Shown in pieces: positions 26,024 to 34,086 of a stretch of 41,796 nt of DNA. This DNA is from an uncultured Ruminococcus sp. (GTDB lineage Bacteria; Bacillota; Clostridia; Oscillospirales; Ruminococcaceae). The stretch covers positions 1 through 41,796 of the forward strand of contig CAMZZN010000020.1 in the NCBI GenBank assembly GCA_947345935.1, read 5' to 3'. Position numbers and translations under genes: made by a program. Each line of letters opens with the position of its first letter. Position 1 is the first letter of the stretch. Below the pieces are notes generated by a model. It had not been told where the DNA came from and ran no database searches. It was given only the letters and a program-made list of their open reading frames with translations.

Positions 26024-26127
26024 AGGCTATAGTACCTCCATTTGTTTCGCCGCATCATCAGCGGCTTTAAGGATATTCAATTGTATATGTCAACACGGCG
26101 CAGACAATATCTCTGCAATGACCGTGA

Positions 26128-26439
26128 TTATCTGAGGAATTTTGCGAATCCTTCGGCAAAGCCTTTGTCGCAGACTGCAATAACAGCCGCCGACTTGCCG
26201 GAAAGCTTTTTTATATCGTCCTTTGAAAGCCCGGAGCGAAAATGTTCCGCCTTGTATCTGCCGCAGTAGAATTCCGCCTCCTTTATAGTTTTTGCCGATG
26301 CGTCGGATGCTGTGATAACGCAGAACGCCGTTCCCTTTTTCAGAGCCTCAACAGCAGGATCGAATCCCTTTACAGCCTTGCCTGCCTTAAAGCATATGGT
26401 AAGCAGATCAGCCGTTTTCCTGTTCTTTTCCGAGTTCAT
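26128..26439 (-). CDS. L7Ae-family putative RNA-binding protein (YlxQ-like)
   Basis: A 103-residue member of the L7Ae/L30e fold, which binds kink-turn RNAs. Signs are ADLLTICFKAGKAVKGFDPAVEALKKGTAFCVITASDAS and the end CDKGFAEGFAKFL. It sits between rnpM (ylxR) and infB, the place of ylxQ in Bacillus. The ATG at 26439 follows GAGGTGAT by about 6 nt; the preceding TTG codon would add one residue. The frame overlaps the 3' end of rnpM by 32 bp. The RNA target is unknown. Confidence 0.9.
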   Translation of the reverse strand: MNSEKNRKTADLLTICFKAGKAVKGFDPAVEALKKGTAFCVITASDASAKTIKEAEFYCGRYKAEHFRSGLSKDDIKKLSGKSAAVIAVCDKGFAEGFAKFLR

Positions 26440-26686
26440 CAAGCATCACCTCATAAATGGCCTCTTCTATTCTGCATGAGAAAGATTTCTCAAATCTTCT
26501 TCCTTTTCTCGCCTTTTCAAAGCAACCCTTACTACGGCATATATATGCGCCTCTGCCGGATTTTTTTCCGGTAAAGTCGAGACTTATATCGCCCTCAGGC
26601 GACCTGACCACACGGATAAGTTCCTTTTTAGGCTTCATTTCACCGCATCCGAGACACATTCTCATAGCAATTTTTTTCGGCTTCAT
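26408..26686 (-). CDS. rnpM: RNase P modulator RnpM (YlxR, DUF448)
   Basis: A 92-residue basic protein with the YlxR hallmarks MRMCLGCGEMKPKKELIRVVRSPEG and GRGAYICRSKGCFEKARKGRRF. In Bacillus, YlxR/RnpM has been reported to bind the RNA subunit of RNase P and to modulate its activity; it has also been linked to transcription control. GGGGAG lies 6 nt before the ATG, inside the nusA 3' end; the start is only 3 bp after the nusA stop. Confidence 0.93.
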   Translation of the reverse strand: MKPKKIAMRMCLGCGEMKPKKELIRVVRSPEGDISLDFTGKKSGRGAYICRSKGCFEKARKGRRFEKSFSCRIEEAIYEVMLDELGKEQENG

Positions 26687-26689
26687 ACG

Positions 26690-27970
26690 TTACTCCCCGG
26701 CAGTTTCAGCAACTTCGTTTTCTGAAATCTGCTCTGCCGTCTCTCCAGTCTGAGACGTTTCCTCTGCGGAGGCTTCTTCATCGAAAGGAATTTCCTCATC
26801 CGCAGCTTCTTCCTGAACGGATCCATCCATTTCAAAGTATTCATCCAGCGCTTCGTTTACAGGTTCTTCCTTTACGGGAACTACATAATCAGGCGACAGC
26901 TCCGCAGCTTCCTGATTGGTTACAGTATCGAACTGCGGCTTAATGTCGATCTTGTATCCTGTAAGCTTGGCAGCAAGTTTTGCGTTCTGACCCTTGTTTC
27001 CGATAGCCAGTGAAAGCTGATTGTTCGGCACGATAACTGTACACGTCTTTTCTTCTGCGGACGTTATAACAGTTTTAAGTACCTCTGCCGGAGCAAGAGC
27101 CTTGGCGATAAATTCTTCTGGAACTTCGCTCCATGGTATAATATCTATCTTCTCGCCGCTGAGTTCGCTCACTACCGCCGTGATTCTCGAACGCTTCGCA
27201 CCGATGCAGGCGCCCACGGCGTCAACGTTGGGGTCTTTCGACCATACTGCGATCTTCGTTCTGGAACCCGCCTCACGTGAGATAGACTTGACTTCAACAG
27301 TGCCGTCGTATATCTCCGGAACTTCAAGTTCGAATATCCGCTTTACAAGATCCTTGTGCGTACGTGAGATCTTGATGATCGGTTTCTTTGTTTTTCCGAC
27401 AATGCCGGTGATATATACCTTTACAGATTTGCCTTCTTCAAGCACCTCTCCGGGTATCTGCTCGTTTCTGAACAAATAGAGTTCCGTGCCCTGATAATCA
27501 ACAGTGACTGTTCCTCTGCCCGGCTCGATCTGCGCTACCTTAACGGTAATGCACTCGTGCTCCTTCGATTCAAAGCGGCTGAGCATCTGCTCACGGTTGA
27601 TCTCCCTGAGGTCGCCCTTTATAGACTGTTTTGCGGAGAGAGCAGCCATTCTTCCCAGCTTTGAAATATCGATCTCCTTCAGAATAGTTCCTCCGACATA
27701 AGCGTTAGGGTCTATAGTTCTGGCAACGTCGATATTCACTTCATTCTCGTCGATAGGATAATCGTCTATGACTTCCTGAACGATGTACATTTCAAATCTT
27801 TTGGCCGCCGGGTCAATTTCCACCCTGATATTCTCCTCGCTGTGCGGATATGCCTTTCGTGCCGCTTTCAGCATTGCAGACTTAACCTTTTCGATAAGAA
27901 GTTCTGTTTCAACGCTGTTTTCCTCTCCAAGGGATTCGAGAGCCTTGAAAAAGTCGGTATTCTTGTTCAT
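26690..27970 (-). CDS. nusA: Transcription termination/antitermination factor NusA
   Basis: A 426-residue RNA polymerase-binding factor controlling pausing, termination and antitermination. The N-terminal polymerase-binding domain (about 1-125) is followed by the S1 domain (about 135-200, with VDYQGTELYLFRNEQIPGE) and KH1 with VGACIGAKRSRI. KH2 has SLAIGNKGQNAKLAAKLTGYKIDIK (about 320-345). An acidic tail of about 75 residues rich in Glu/Ala/Val follows; Firmicute NusA proteins usually stop soon after KH2, so this tail is an extension of unknown role. Confidence 0.96.
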   Translation of the reverse strand: MNKNTDFFKALESLGEENSVETELLIEKVKSAMLKAARKAYPHSEENIRVEIDPAAKRFEMYIVQEVIDDYPIDENEVNIDVARTIDPNAYVGGTILKEIDISKLGRMAALSAKQSIKGDLREINREQMLSRFESKEHECITVKVAQIEPGRGTVTVDYQGTELYLFRNEQIPGEVLEEGKSVKVYITGIVGKTKKPIIKISRTHKDLVKRIFELEVPEIYDGTVEVKSISREAGSRTKIAVWSKDPNVDAVGACIGAKRSRITAVVSELSGEKIDIIPWSEVPEEFIAKALAPAEVLKTVITSAEEKTCTVIVPNNQLSLAIGNKGQNAKLAAKLTGYKIDIKPQFDTVTNQEAAELSPDYVVPVKEEPVNEALDEYFEMDGSVQEEAADEEIPFDEEASAEETSQTGETAEQISENEVAETAGE

Positions 27971-27999
27971 TTCTGTTAATTCCTCCAGTATATATTTTA

Positions 28000-28476
28000 T
28001 TATTCAAATTCCATGTACAGCTTTACAAAAGCGATGTCCGCAAGGGGATATTTTTTTTCTTCGCCGCTTTCCGTCTCCACGGTTATCCCCTCCTTGTCGG
28101 CGTTTTTGAGAACGGCGTTAATTTCTTTTTCGCCGCCTTCGCCTCTGATAAAACGTATCCTGACCATATCGCCCCGGCACACCTCAAAGTGTTCTTCTTT
28201 TACAAGTTCACGTTCAAGACCTGCCGAACCTACTTCCAGCACATAGCTCTGGGAAATAGGGTCAGTCTCGTCAAGGAGTTTGTTTATGGGAGCGGTGGCT
28301 CTTTCGCAGTCCTCGATCGAGATTCCTTCGTCCTGATCGATAAAGATCCGCAGATACCACATTGCACCCTCTTTTTCGTAACAGACATCCCAAAGATAAT
28401 AGCCCAGCTCATCTGTTACCGGCTTGATAAGGCTGTATATCTTTTGTTCTGTTCCGCCGAATTTCTTGAATTTCAT
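28000..28476 (-). CDS. rimP: Ribosome maturation factor RimP
   Basis: A 158-residue 30S assembly factor. It has the N-terminal domain around EQKIYSLIKPVTDELGYYLWDVCYEKEG, the linker motif SIEDCERATAPINKLLDETDPI, and YVLEVGSAGLERELVKEEHFEVCRG, which is the diagnostic RimP phrase. I chose the ATG at 28476, where family members begin; AAAGGAG lies 13 nt upstream, slightly far. The open frame extends further, but that part is inside a repeat element and is not expected to be translated. First gene of the nine-function operon running to ribF. Confidence 0.93.
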   Translation of the reverse strand: MKFKKFGGTEQKIYSLIKPVTDELGYYLWDVCYEKEGAMWYLRIFIDQDEGISIEDCERATAPINKLLDETDPISQSYVLEVGSAGLERELVKEEHFEVCRGDMVRIRFIRGEGGEKEINAVLKNADKEGITVETESGEEKKYPLADIAFVKLYMEFE

Positions 28477-28515
28477 AGGTTCAGAATATCTCCTTTCAAT
28501 ATGATCATCCCTTAA

Positions 28516-28709
28516 CAATGCCAACAGCTTAGTGGGGACTCTGTCCCCACACCCCTGCCAAAGGGTGAATCCACCCTTTGGAAACCCATTATTAATTACA
28601 TTTATTGCCTCATTTTGAGGCAATAAATGTAATTAGAGCGAATGCTCTAAGAGTTAATGCCCTTTTGGTAAGAGCATAAGGAACAGAGATCACTAAGTTG
28701 ACAGTATTG
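28516..28709 (-). repeat. Repeat family 2, copy 1, in the rimP leader
   Basis: 194 bp with imperfect terminal inverted repeats (CAATGCCAACAGCTTAG on the left, CTAAGTTGACAGTATTG on the right). Internal palindromes are TGGGGACTCTGTCCCCA, a 24-bp one built on CCAAAGGGTG/CACCCTTTGG, and an AT-rich stem of 17 bp around TTGCCTC/GAGGCAA. The reverse complement of the element at 38462-38656 aligns along its whole length. Read on the minus strand it ends 39 nt before rimP. Confidence 0.9.
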
Positions 28710-28737
28710 CTGAAACAGGGGCAATCATATATAAACG

Positions 28738-28761
28738 AAAGACCGGAAATTTCCGGTCTTT
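28738..28761 (-). terminator. Candidate attenuator hairpin in the rimP-nusA leader
   Basis: A perfect 24-bp palindrome; as RNA it forms a 9-bp stem (AAAGACCGG with CCGGTCTTT). On the minus strand it is followed by CGTTTATAT, a weak U-tract. It lies between the rimP promoter and rimP, and no plus-strand gene ends before it, so its likely place is in the operon leader. Confidence 0.45.
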
Positions 28762-28785
28762 TGCTTAACAGTATCATCATTTAGT

Positions 28786-28814
28786 ATTATAACACAGTTT
28801 TCAGGAAAAATCAA
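28786..28814 (-). promoter_or_regulatory. Promoter of the rimP-nusA-infB operon
   Basis: Minus strand: TTGATT (28809-28814), a 17-bp spacer and TATAAT (28786-28791). It gives a leader of about 300 nt containing a hairpin and repeat copy 1. Confidence 0.78.
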
Positions 28815-28850
28815 GTGTTTTTTGAAATTTTTTCAAATTTTCTTCCTCAC

Positions 28851-28879
28851 TTGAAATTTACATGGATCTGTGCTATAAT
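28851..28879 (+). promoter_or_regulatory. Promoter of pth-mfd
   Basis: TTGAAA (28851-28856), a 17-bp spacer and TATAAT (28874-28879), 34 bp before the pth ATG. It is divergent from the rimP promoter. Confidence 0.82.
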
Positions 28880-28913
28880 TTTACATAGATTAATCAGGAA
28901 AGGAATAACGTAT

Positions 28914-29540
28914 ATGAGTATTTTTGACGTATTCGACAGAATTTCACAGAATTCTCCTGCCGCAGGAGGTAAAATAGAATATATAATAGCCGGTCTGGGC
29001 AACCCCGGAATGGAATATGACAATACACGCCACAATGCAGGCTTCGCCGTTCTTGACAGACTTGCAGAACGACTCGGGACAAATATAAATCGTATGCAGT
29101 TCAAAGGCAAGACGGCAGAAGCCGTTATCGGCGGCAGACGCTGCCTCCTGCTGAAACCTTCTACTTATATGAACAACAGCGGTGAAAGCATCGTTCAGGC
29201 AATGAATTTTTACAAGCTGGATATCTCACAGCTTATCGTTGTCTGCGACGATATCTCACTTGATCCCGGAAAACTCAGGATAAGAAGAAAAGGCAGCCAC
29301 GGAGGTCATAACGGTCTCAGAAGCATATGCGAACTTACGGGCAGCGACGATTTTCAGCGAATAAAGATTGGCGTGGGCAAAAAACCCCATCCCGACTACG
29401 ATCTTGCCAAATGGGTTCTGGGCAAATTCGGAAAAGAAGCGGCGGCGGAAATGGAAAAATCCGCTGAAAACGCCTGCCGCTGCATAGAACTCATGGTACA
29501 GGATAAAACGGACGAGGCAATGAATAAATTCAACTCGTGA
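28914..29540 (+). CDS. pth: Peptidyl-tRNA hydrolase
   Basis: A 208-residue esterase that releases peptides from prematurely dropped peptidyl-tRNA. The catalytic residues are all present: Asn30 in AGLGNPGMEYDNTRHNAGF, His40 in the same motif, and Asp113 in VVCDDISLDPGKLRIR; KPSTYMNNSG and GSHGGHNGLRSI follow. The first 20 residues (MSIFDVFDRISQNSPAAGGK) are an extension before the usual start. The ATG at 28914 fits the promoter and a GGAAAGGA site; the frame is open further upstream but crosses the promoter. mfd follows 26 bp later. Confidence 0.95.
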   Translation: MSIFDVFDRISQNSPAAGGKIEYIIAGLGNPGMEYDNTRHNAGFAVLDRLAERLGTNINRMQFKGKTAEAVIGGRRCLLLKPSTYMNNSGESIVQAMNFYKLDISQLIVVCDDISLDPGKLRIRRKGSHGGHNGLRSICELTGSDDFQRIKIGVGKKPHPDYDLAKWVLGKFGKEAAAEMEKSAENACRCIELMVQDKTDEAMNKFNS

Positions 29541-29566
29541 TACAGGCAGCACTAAGGAGTCTGACA

Positions 29567-32500
29567 ATGAACATCTTCAAACAGCTATTCAGCGAGCTTT
29601 CCGGATTTAAAAGCGTCAGGGAAGCAATAGACAAAAAAATCTCGCCCGTCTCCGTGACGGGTCTTTCCCATATACACAGGGCTCAGCTTATCGCCGCTCT
29701 GGACGGAGGCGGCATTAATCTGGTAATAACCGGCTCGGAGGCGGAAGCTAAAAAGCTCTGCGACGATATCAATATGATGACCGGCAGCGAAAGGGCGGCG
29801 CTTTTTCCCTCAAAGGAACTTGTTCTCACCCCCGTTGACAGCTCCAACCACGAATACGAGCATATGCGCATTGCAGCACTCGACCGTTCTCTTCACGGCG
29901 GCTGCGGAGTTCTCTGTGCTTCGATCGAAGCCGTCATGCAGCCGGTGATCCCCCCGGAAACGCTGATATCCTCAGCAGTTGAACTGTCCGTCGGACAGGA
30001 GATCGATCTGCCAAAACTCTGCGCCGATCTTTCACGCTTCGGTTATATGCGCTGTGAAAAAGTGGAGGGGGCTTCGCAGTTTTCCGTGCGTGGCTCTATC
30101 CTCGACATATTCCCCGTTCAGTGCGGAAAGCCCGTGCGCATAGAACTATTCGGCGATGAGATCGACACAATATCGGAGTTTGAGACCGATACGCAGCGCA
30201 GAACGGATTCTCTTGAAAAAATTGCCGTATCCCCAGCCGGAGAGGTTCTTTACGACAGGGAGGAACTGGCAGACAAGATAGAAACTCTCTGCAAAAAGGT
30301 TCGTGGAAAACGTGCGGAACTTGTACGGAAGCATCTCGGAGCAGATGTGAACAGACTGCGTGCCGGTGAAATACTCGCCCACAGCGTCAAATACTATCCC
30401 CTTGTATACAACGAACCGAAAACCGTTTTTGACTACATTGACGGAGTCGTGCTTTTCAGCGATTTTTCCGCCGTAATGGACAGTGCATCCGGTATATCCT
30501 CACGATACGGCGAGGATGTAAAGATACTTCTGGAGGACGGTCAGCTGTGCAGAGGACTTGACGGATATATAATCGATCTGCCCGAAATACAGCATATCGC
30601 AGAAAAACACGTCTGCCTCTATATGAGCAGTTTTATGCAGAGCGGCGAGCGTATCGACTTCCGCCGTCTTGTGAGCTTTGAAGCAATGCAGACCGCCCCC
30701 TGGAGCGGCGAAATGAGTCAGCTTTTCGATGATCTTGCCGCTTTCCGTGACCGTGGATACCGCATGATACTGGCTGCCGGCAGTGAAAAAACTCTTCCTA
30801 TAATAAAGCAGGATCTCGAAGAACAAGGCATTCCCTGCGATATCCACGGAAGTGATACCGCACCTCTCTGCGGCAGGACTTACCTTATGACAGGAAGTTT
30901 CGGCGGAGGTTTTGAATACCCCGAAAACAAAACCGTTCTTATCACGCAGGGACGTTCAATGGATTCCTCACGGAGAAGAAAAGGCAGGAAAAAGAAAAAC
31001 AAGGCAGAAGAAATACGCAGCCTCTCCGATATCACAGAAGGTGATCTCGTGGTACATTCCGGTCATGGAATAGGAAGATTCATGGGTATAAACAAGCTGG
31101 AATTTGACGGCGTTGCAAAGGACTACATCACCATACAATACGCCGGAACGGATAAGCTTTATATCCCCGTCACACAGCTTGATCTTGTATCAAAATATAT
31201 AGGCCCCCGTGACAATTCGGGAGTAAGACTCAGCAAGCTTTCCTCCGGAGACTGGCAGAAAACCAGAAGCAGAGTAAAAAGCGCCGTAAAGGATATGGCG
31301 CACGAACTTATCGCACTTTACGCCAAGCGTGAAAAAAGTCCGGGATTTGCTTTCAGTCCCGACGACGAGATGCAGCGTGATTTTGAGGAACGCTTTCCCT
31401 ACGCCGAAACGGATGATCAGCTTCAATCCATTGCAGAAATAAAGGCGGATATGGAACGTGCCCGTCCAATGGAGCGGCTGCTCTGCGGCGACGTAGGATT
31501 CGGAAAAACAGAGGTGGCTCTCCGTGCGGCAATGAAATGCGTGATCTCAGGAAAGCAGTGCGCTATTCTCGCACCTACGACGGTTCTCGCATATCAGCAC
31601 TATCAGACTGCTCTGAGGCGATTCGAGCATTTCCCCGTCAATATAGAACTCCTGTCACGCTACAGAAATCAGAAACAGCAAGAGGAGATAATAAAAAAAC
31701 TGAAACAGGGCAGGATAGACATACTCATCGGCACTCACAAGATAATACAGAAAAGCGTCGTTTTCAAGGATCTTGGACTTGCAATAATCGACGAGGAACA
31801 GCGCTTCGGCGTAGCTCACAAGGAAAAATTCAAAGAAGCGTTCACAGAAGTTGACGTGCTTATGCTGTCCGCTACGCCGATCCCACGCACACTGAATATG
31901 GCAATGAGCGGCATACGTGATATGTCCGTTATCGAAGAGCCGCCGCAGGACAGATACCCGGTTCAGACATATGTCATTGAATACAACACCGGTTCTGTTA
32001 TACAAGCGATCGTCCGGGAACTCCGCCGTGGAGGGCAGGTCTATTATATCCATAACCGGGTGGAAACGATCATGGGATGCGCCGCACGGCTGCACGAATA
32101 TCTTCCGGACGCAAGAATAGTCTGCGCACACGGCAAAATGAACGAGGAGGAAATGTCCGATATCTGGGAACAACTTGTGGAACATGAGATCGACATTCTT
32201 GTCTGCACCACCATCATTGAAACGGGAGTAGATGTGCCCAACGTAAACACCCTTATAATCGAAGATTCCGATCGTTTCGGATTGTCTCAGCTCTATCAGC
32301 TCCGGGGACGGGTAGGACGTTCCAACCGCCGGGGATACGCCTATTTCACGTATCAGCGTGATAAGGTCCTGACGGAGATCGCCTCAAAGCGTCTCAGCGC
32401 CATGAAAGAATTCACACAGTTCGGCAGCGGATTCCGCATTGCTCTGCGTGATCTTGAGATAAGAGGCGCAGGCAGTATCCTTAGCGGAAAACAGCATGGA

Positions 32501-33034
32501 CACATGGAAGCCGTAGGATACGATATGTATCTCCGCCTGCTGTCCGAGGCGATTTCAGAAGAAAAAGGAGAACAACCGGAGAAAGTTCCGGAATGTCTGG
32601 TAGATATACAGATTGAAGCGCATATTCCGGAAAAGTACATTTCAAGCCTTAACCAGCGTCTTGACGTGTACAGAAAGATCATGACCGTCACCGAGGACGC
32701 CGACAAGATAGATCTTCTCGACGAACTTATCGACCGCTACGGCGAACCGCCGAAATCGGTGGTGGGACTTATCGACGTTTCACTGCTGAGAAATAAGGCC
32801 GCTCATCTGGGAATCACCGAAATATCGCAGAAAAACGGTTCGATGTATTTCTACACGGAATACGTTTCAACAGAACAGATCGCCGCCCTTTCAGCCGCTT
32901 ATAAGGGAAGAATAACTTTTAACGGCATGGGGAAATCCTATGTTTCGGTGAAGATCACTCCAAAAGTCCGCCCCTTTGATATGATGAGGGAAACGGTTGA
33001 GATCTTCTATAACGCCCGATCTGGTAATTCATGA
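29567..33034 (+). CDS. mfd: Transcription-repair coupling factor Mfd
   Basis: A 1155-residue SF2 translocase that removes RNA polymerase stalled at DNA damage and recruits UvrA. It has the UvrB-like N-terminal domains (with FSVRGSILDIFPV), the RNA polymerase-interacting Tudor-like domain (GDLVVHSGHGIGRFMGI), RecG-like helicase motifs GDVGFGKTEVA (residue 641), DEEQRFGV (residue 742), SATPIPRTLNMA and GRVGRS, and the C-terminal TRCF domain. ATG 29567 follows AAGGAG by 7 nt; a GTG at 29537 overlapping the pth stop has no site. Likely co-transcribed with pth. Confidence 0.96.
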   Translation: MNIFKQLFSELSGFKSVREAIDKKISPVSVTGLSHIHRAQLIAALDGGGINLVITGSEAEAKKLCDDINMMTGSERAALFPSKELVLTPVDSSNHEYEHMRIAALDRSLHGGCGVLCASIEAVMQPVIPPETLISSAVELSVGQEIDLPKLCADLSRFGYMRCEKVEGASQFSVRGSILDIFPVQCGKPVRIELFGDEIDTISEFETDTQRRTDSLEKIAVSPAGEVLYDREELADKIETLCKKVRGKRAELVRKHLGADVNRLRAGEILAHSVKYYPLVYNEPKTVFDYIDGVVLFSDFSAVMDSASGISSRYGEDVKILLEDGQLCRGLDGYIIDLPEIQHIAEKHVCLYMSSFMQSGERIDFRRLVSFEAMQTAPWSGEMSQLFDDLAAFRDRGYRMILAAGSEKTLPIIKQDLEEQGIPCDIHGSDTAPLCGRTYLMTGSFGGGFEYPENKTVLITQGRSMDSSRRRKGRKKKNKAEEIRSLSDITEGDLVVHSGHGIGRFMGINKLEFDGVAKDYITIQYAGTDKLYIPVTQLDLVSKYIGPRDNSGVRLSKLSSGDWQKTRSRVKSAVKDMAHELIALYAKREKSPGFAFSPDDEMQRDFEERFPYAETDDQLQSIAEIKADMERARPMERLLCGDVGFGKTEVALRAAMKCVISGKQCAILAPTTVLAYQHYQTALRRFEHFPVNIELLSRYRNQKQQEEIIKKLKQGRIDILIGTHKIIQKSVVFKDLGLAIIDEEQRFGVAHKEKFKEAFTEVDVLMLSATPIPRTLNMAMSGIRDMSVIEEPPQDRYPVQTYVIEYNTGSVIQAIVRELRRGGQVYYIHNRVETIMGCAARLHEYLPDARIVCAHGKMNEEEMSDIWEQLVEHEIDILVCTTIIETGVDVPNVNTLIIEDSDRFGLSQLYQLRGRVGRSNRRGYAYFTYQRDKVLTEIASKRLSAMKEFTQFGSGFRIALRDLEIRGAGSILSGKQHGHMEAVGYDMYLRLLSEAISEEKGEQPEKVPECLVDIQIEAHIPEKYISSLNQRLDVYRKIMTVTEDADKIDLLDELIDRYGEPPKSVVGLIDVSLLRNKAAHLGITEISQKNGSMYFYTEYVSTEQIAALSAAYKGRITFNGMGKSYVSVKITPKVRPFDMMRETVEIFYNARSGNS

Positions 33035-33081
33035 TTTTTTTACATTATGTATATTTACTTTGACATACTTTTGTGATAAAA

Positions 33082-33266
33082 TTAATGCAACACCGCACAA
33101 AAATTGTGCGGCAGATGTACTCTGCGAGCATAAACTCCGTCAGATTGTACAGAAATTTCGCAGGCATACTGTCGTATGTCAAGAAATTTATGTGTAAGAT
33201 GACGGAAAATATTCAAGCAGATGACGTGCAAAGCCGTCAGGCGTGCTTTGTGAGGTGTTGCCTTAA
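33082..33266. repeat. Repeat family 1, copy B (MITE-like)
   Basis: About 185 bp. The left end is GCAACACCGCACAA, immediately folded into a CCGCACAA-AAA-TTGTGCGG hairpin; the right end is GGTGTTGCCTTAA, giving terminal inverted repeats. Blocks shared with the reverse complement of copy A are CAGATGTAC, GTCAGATTG and ATACTGTCG. It is longer than copy A by an internal segment near its right end (around 33185-33250). No gene inside. It lies between mfd and the next lipoprotein gene. Confidence 0.75.
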
Positions 33267-33301
33267 GAAAAAAGTTCTGAAACCTTAAAAGGAGACAAAA
33301 G

Positions 33302-34042
33302 ATGACCGGAAAAATAACGGCTGTCCTGCCGGCAGTCTGCCTTATATTATGCCTTGTTTCATGCGGATGCGGTAAAAAAACTGAAAAAGAAAAAAAACCG
33401 GTTCCGCCTCCCCCGGTAGAATGCGACGACCCAAATGCCATAACCTTTGACGACGGCTGTTTTTCCTTTGTCAGCGTTATAAACGACGATAAACAGGCGG
33501 CAAAAGGAGAACTTTCCGTAACGGAAACGGAAGGCAATAAAATGCTGAAATTTACCGACGACTTCACTGTTCCTGCCGAAAGCAGGGTGCAGAAGCTAAG
33601 TATAAATGCTGCCAGTCTGCTTACCCCGGAAAACCTTGCAAAAGCCCGCTCGATCGAATTTGACCTGTACGCCGACGCCGTTTCCGAAAACTATACTAAT
33701 CAAGACGGCAACAAAGTTAAAGCTCCCGGTACCATCTGCGCCGGCGGAGGCACTGTTACCGCCAAGAAAAACGACGAGGGCGAGGGTACATGGTACGATT
33801 TTGCCGAATTTGAGGGCGGAGAGTACAACTGCGAACGCTCCGGAGCTGTCCATGCCTGCTTTAAATTCCTGCTTGCCGACAGCGGTCTTTGCTGGGATGA
33901 AAACATGGAGGACGCAAATTTTCTGGTAATGCGCTGGGGCTCGGAGAACGATTCCAATCTTTATATTGATAATATCGTTTTTTACGATGAGAACGGTCAG
34001 TCTATTCCGGTGAATACCATCTCTGAGGACACCACGGAATAA
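33302..34042 (+). CDS. Predicted lipoprotein with a beta-sandwich (carbohydrate-binding-like) domain
   Basis: A 246-residue exported protein. The signal peptide is followed by LVSCGC, the lipobox Cys being near residue 21, and a Lys/Glu/Pro-rich linker (KKTEKEKKPVPPPP). The remaining about 200 residues are beta-rich: NAITFDDGCFSFVSV, SIEFDLYADAV and a closing FLVMRWGSENDSNLYIDNIVFYDENG. The last phrase, with the xLYIDNIxFYDE pattern, is common in jelly-roll carbohydrate-binding domains of ruminococcal proteins. Ligand not established. AAAGGAGA precedes the ATG; its promoter is not obvious and may lie within repeat copy B. Confidence 0.78.
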   Translation: MTGKITAVLPAVCLILCLVSCGCGKKTEKEKKPVPPPPVECDDPNAITFDDGCFSFVSVINDDKQAAKGELSVTETEGNKMLKFTDDFTVPAESRVQKLSINAASLLTPENLAKARSIEFDLYADAVSENYTNQDGNKVKAPGTICAGGGTVTAKKNDEGEGTWYDFAEFEGGEYNCERSGAVHACFKFLLADSGLCWDENMEDANFLVMRWGSENDSNLYIDNIVFYDENGQSIPVNTISEDTTE

Positions 34043-34080
34043 AAAATCCGCAGTATTTATTGAATACTGCGGATTTTTTA
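34041..34080. terminator. Bidirectional terminator between convergent genes
   Basis: AAAAAATCCGCAGTATT paired with AATACTGCGGATTTTTT. The T-runs on both strands are six long, so it serves both the 34042 lipoprotein (plus) and the DUF2130 gene (minus). Confidence 0.92.
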
Positions 34081-34086
34081 TACTCT

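Noticed and set aside
28477-28623. N-terminal extension of rimP
   Set aside because: The extra codons read through repeat copy 1. RimP family homology begins at the 28476 ATG.
33060-33080. TTGACA near 33064 considered as a promoter for the 33302 lipoprotein
   Set aside because: The nearest -10-like sequence is only about 11 bp away, too close for a sigma-A promoter.
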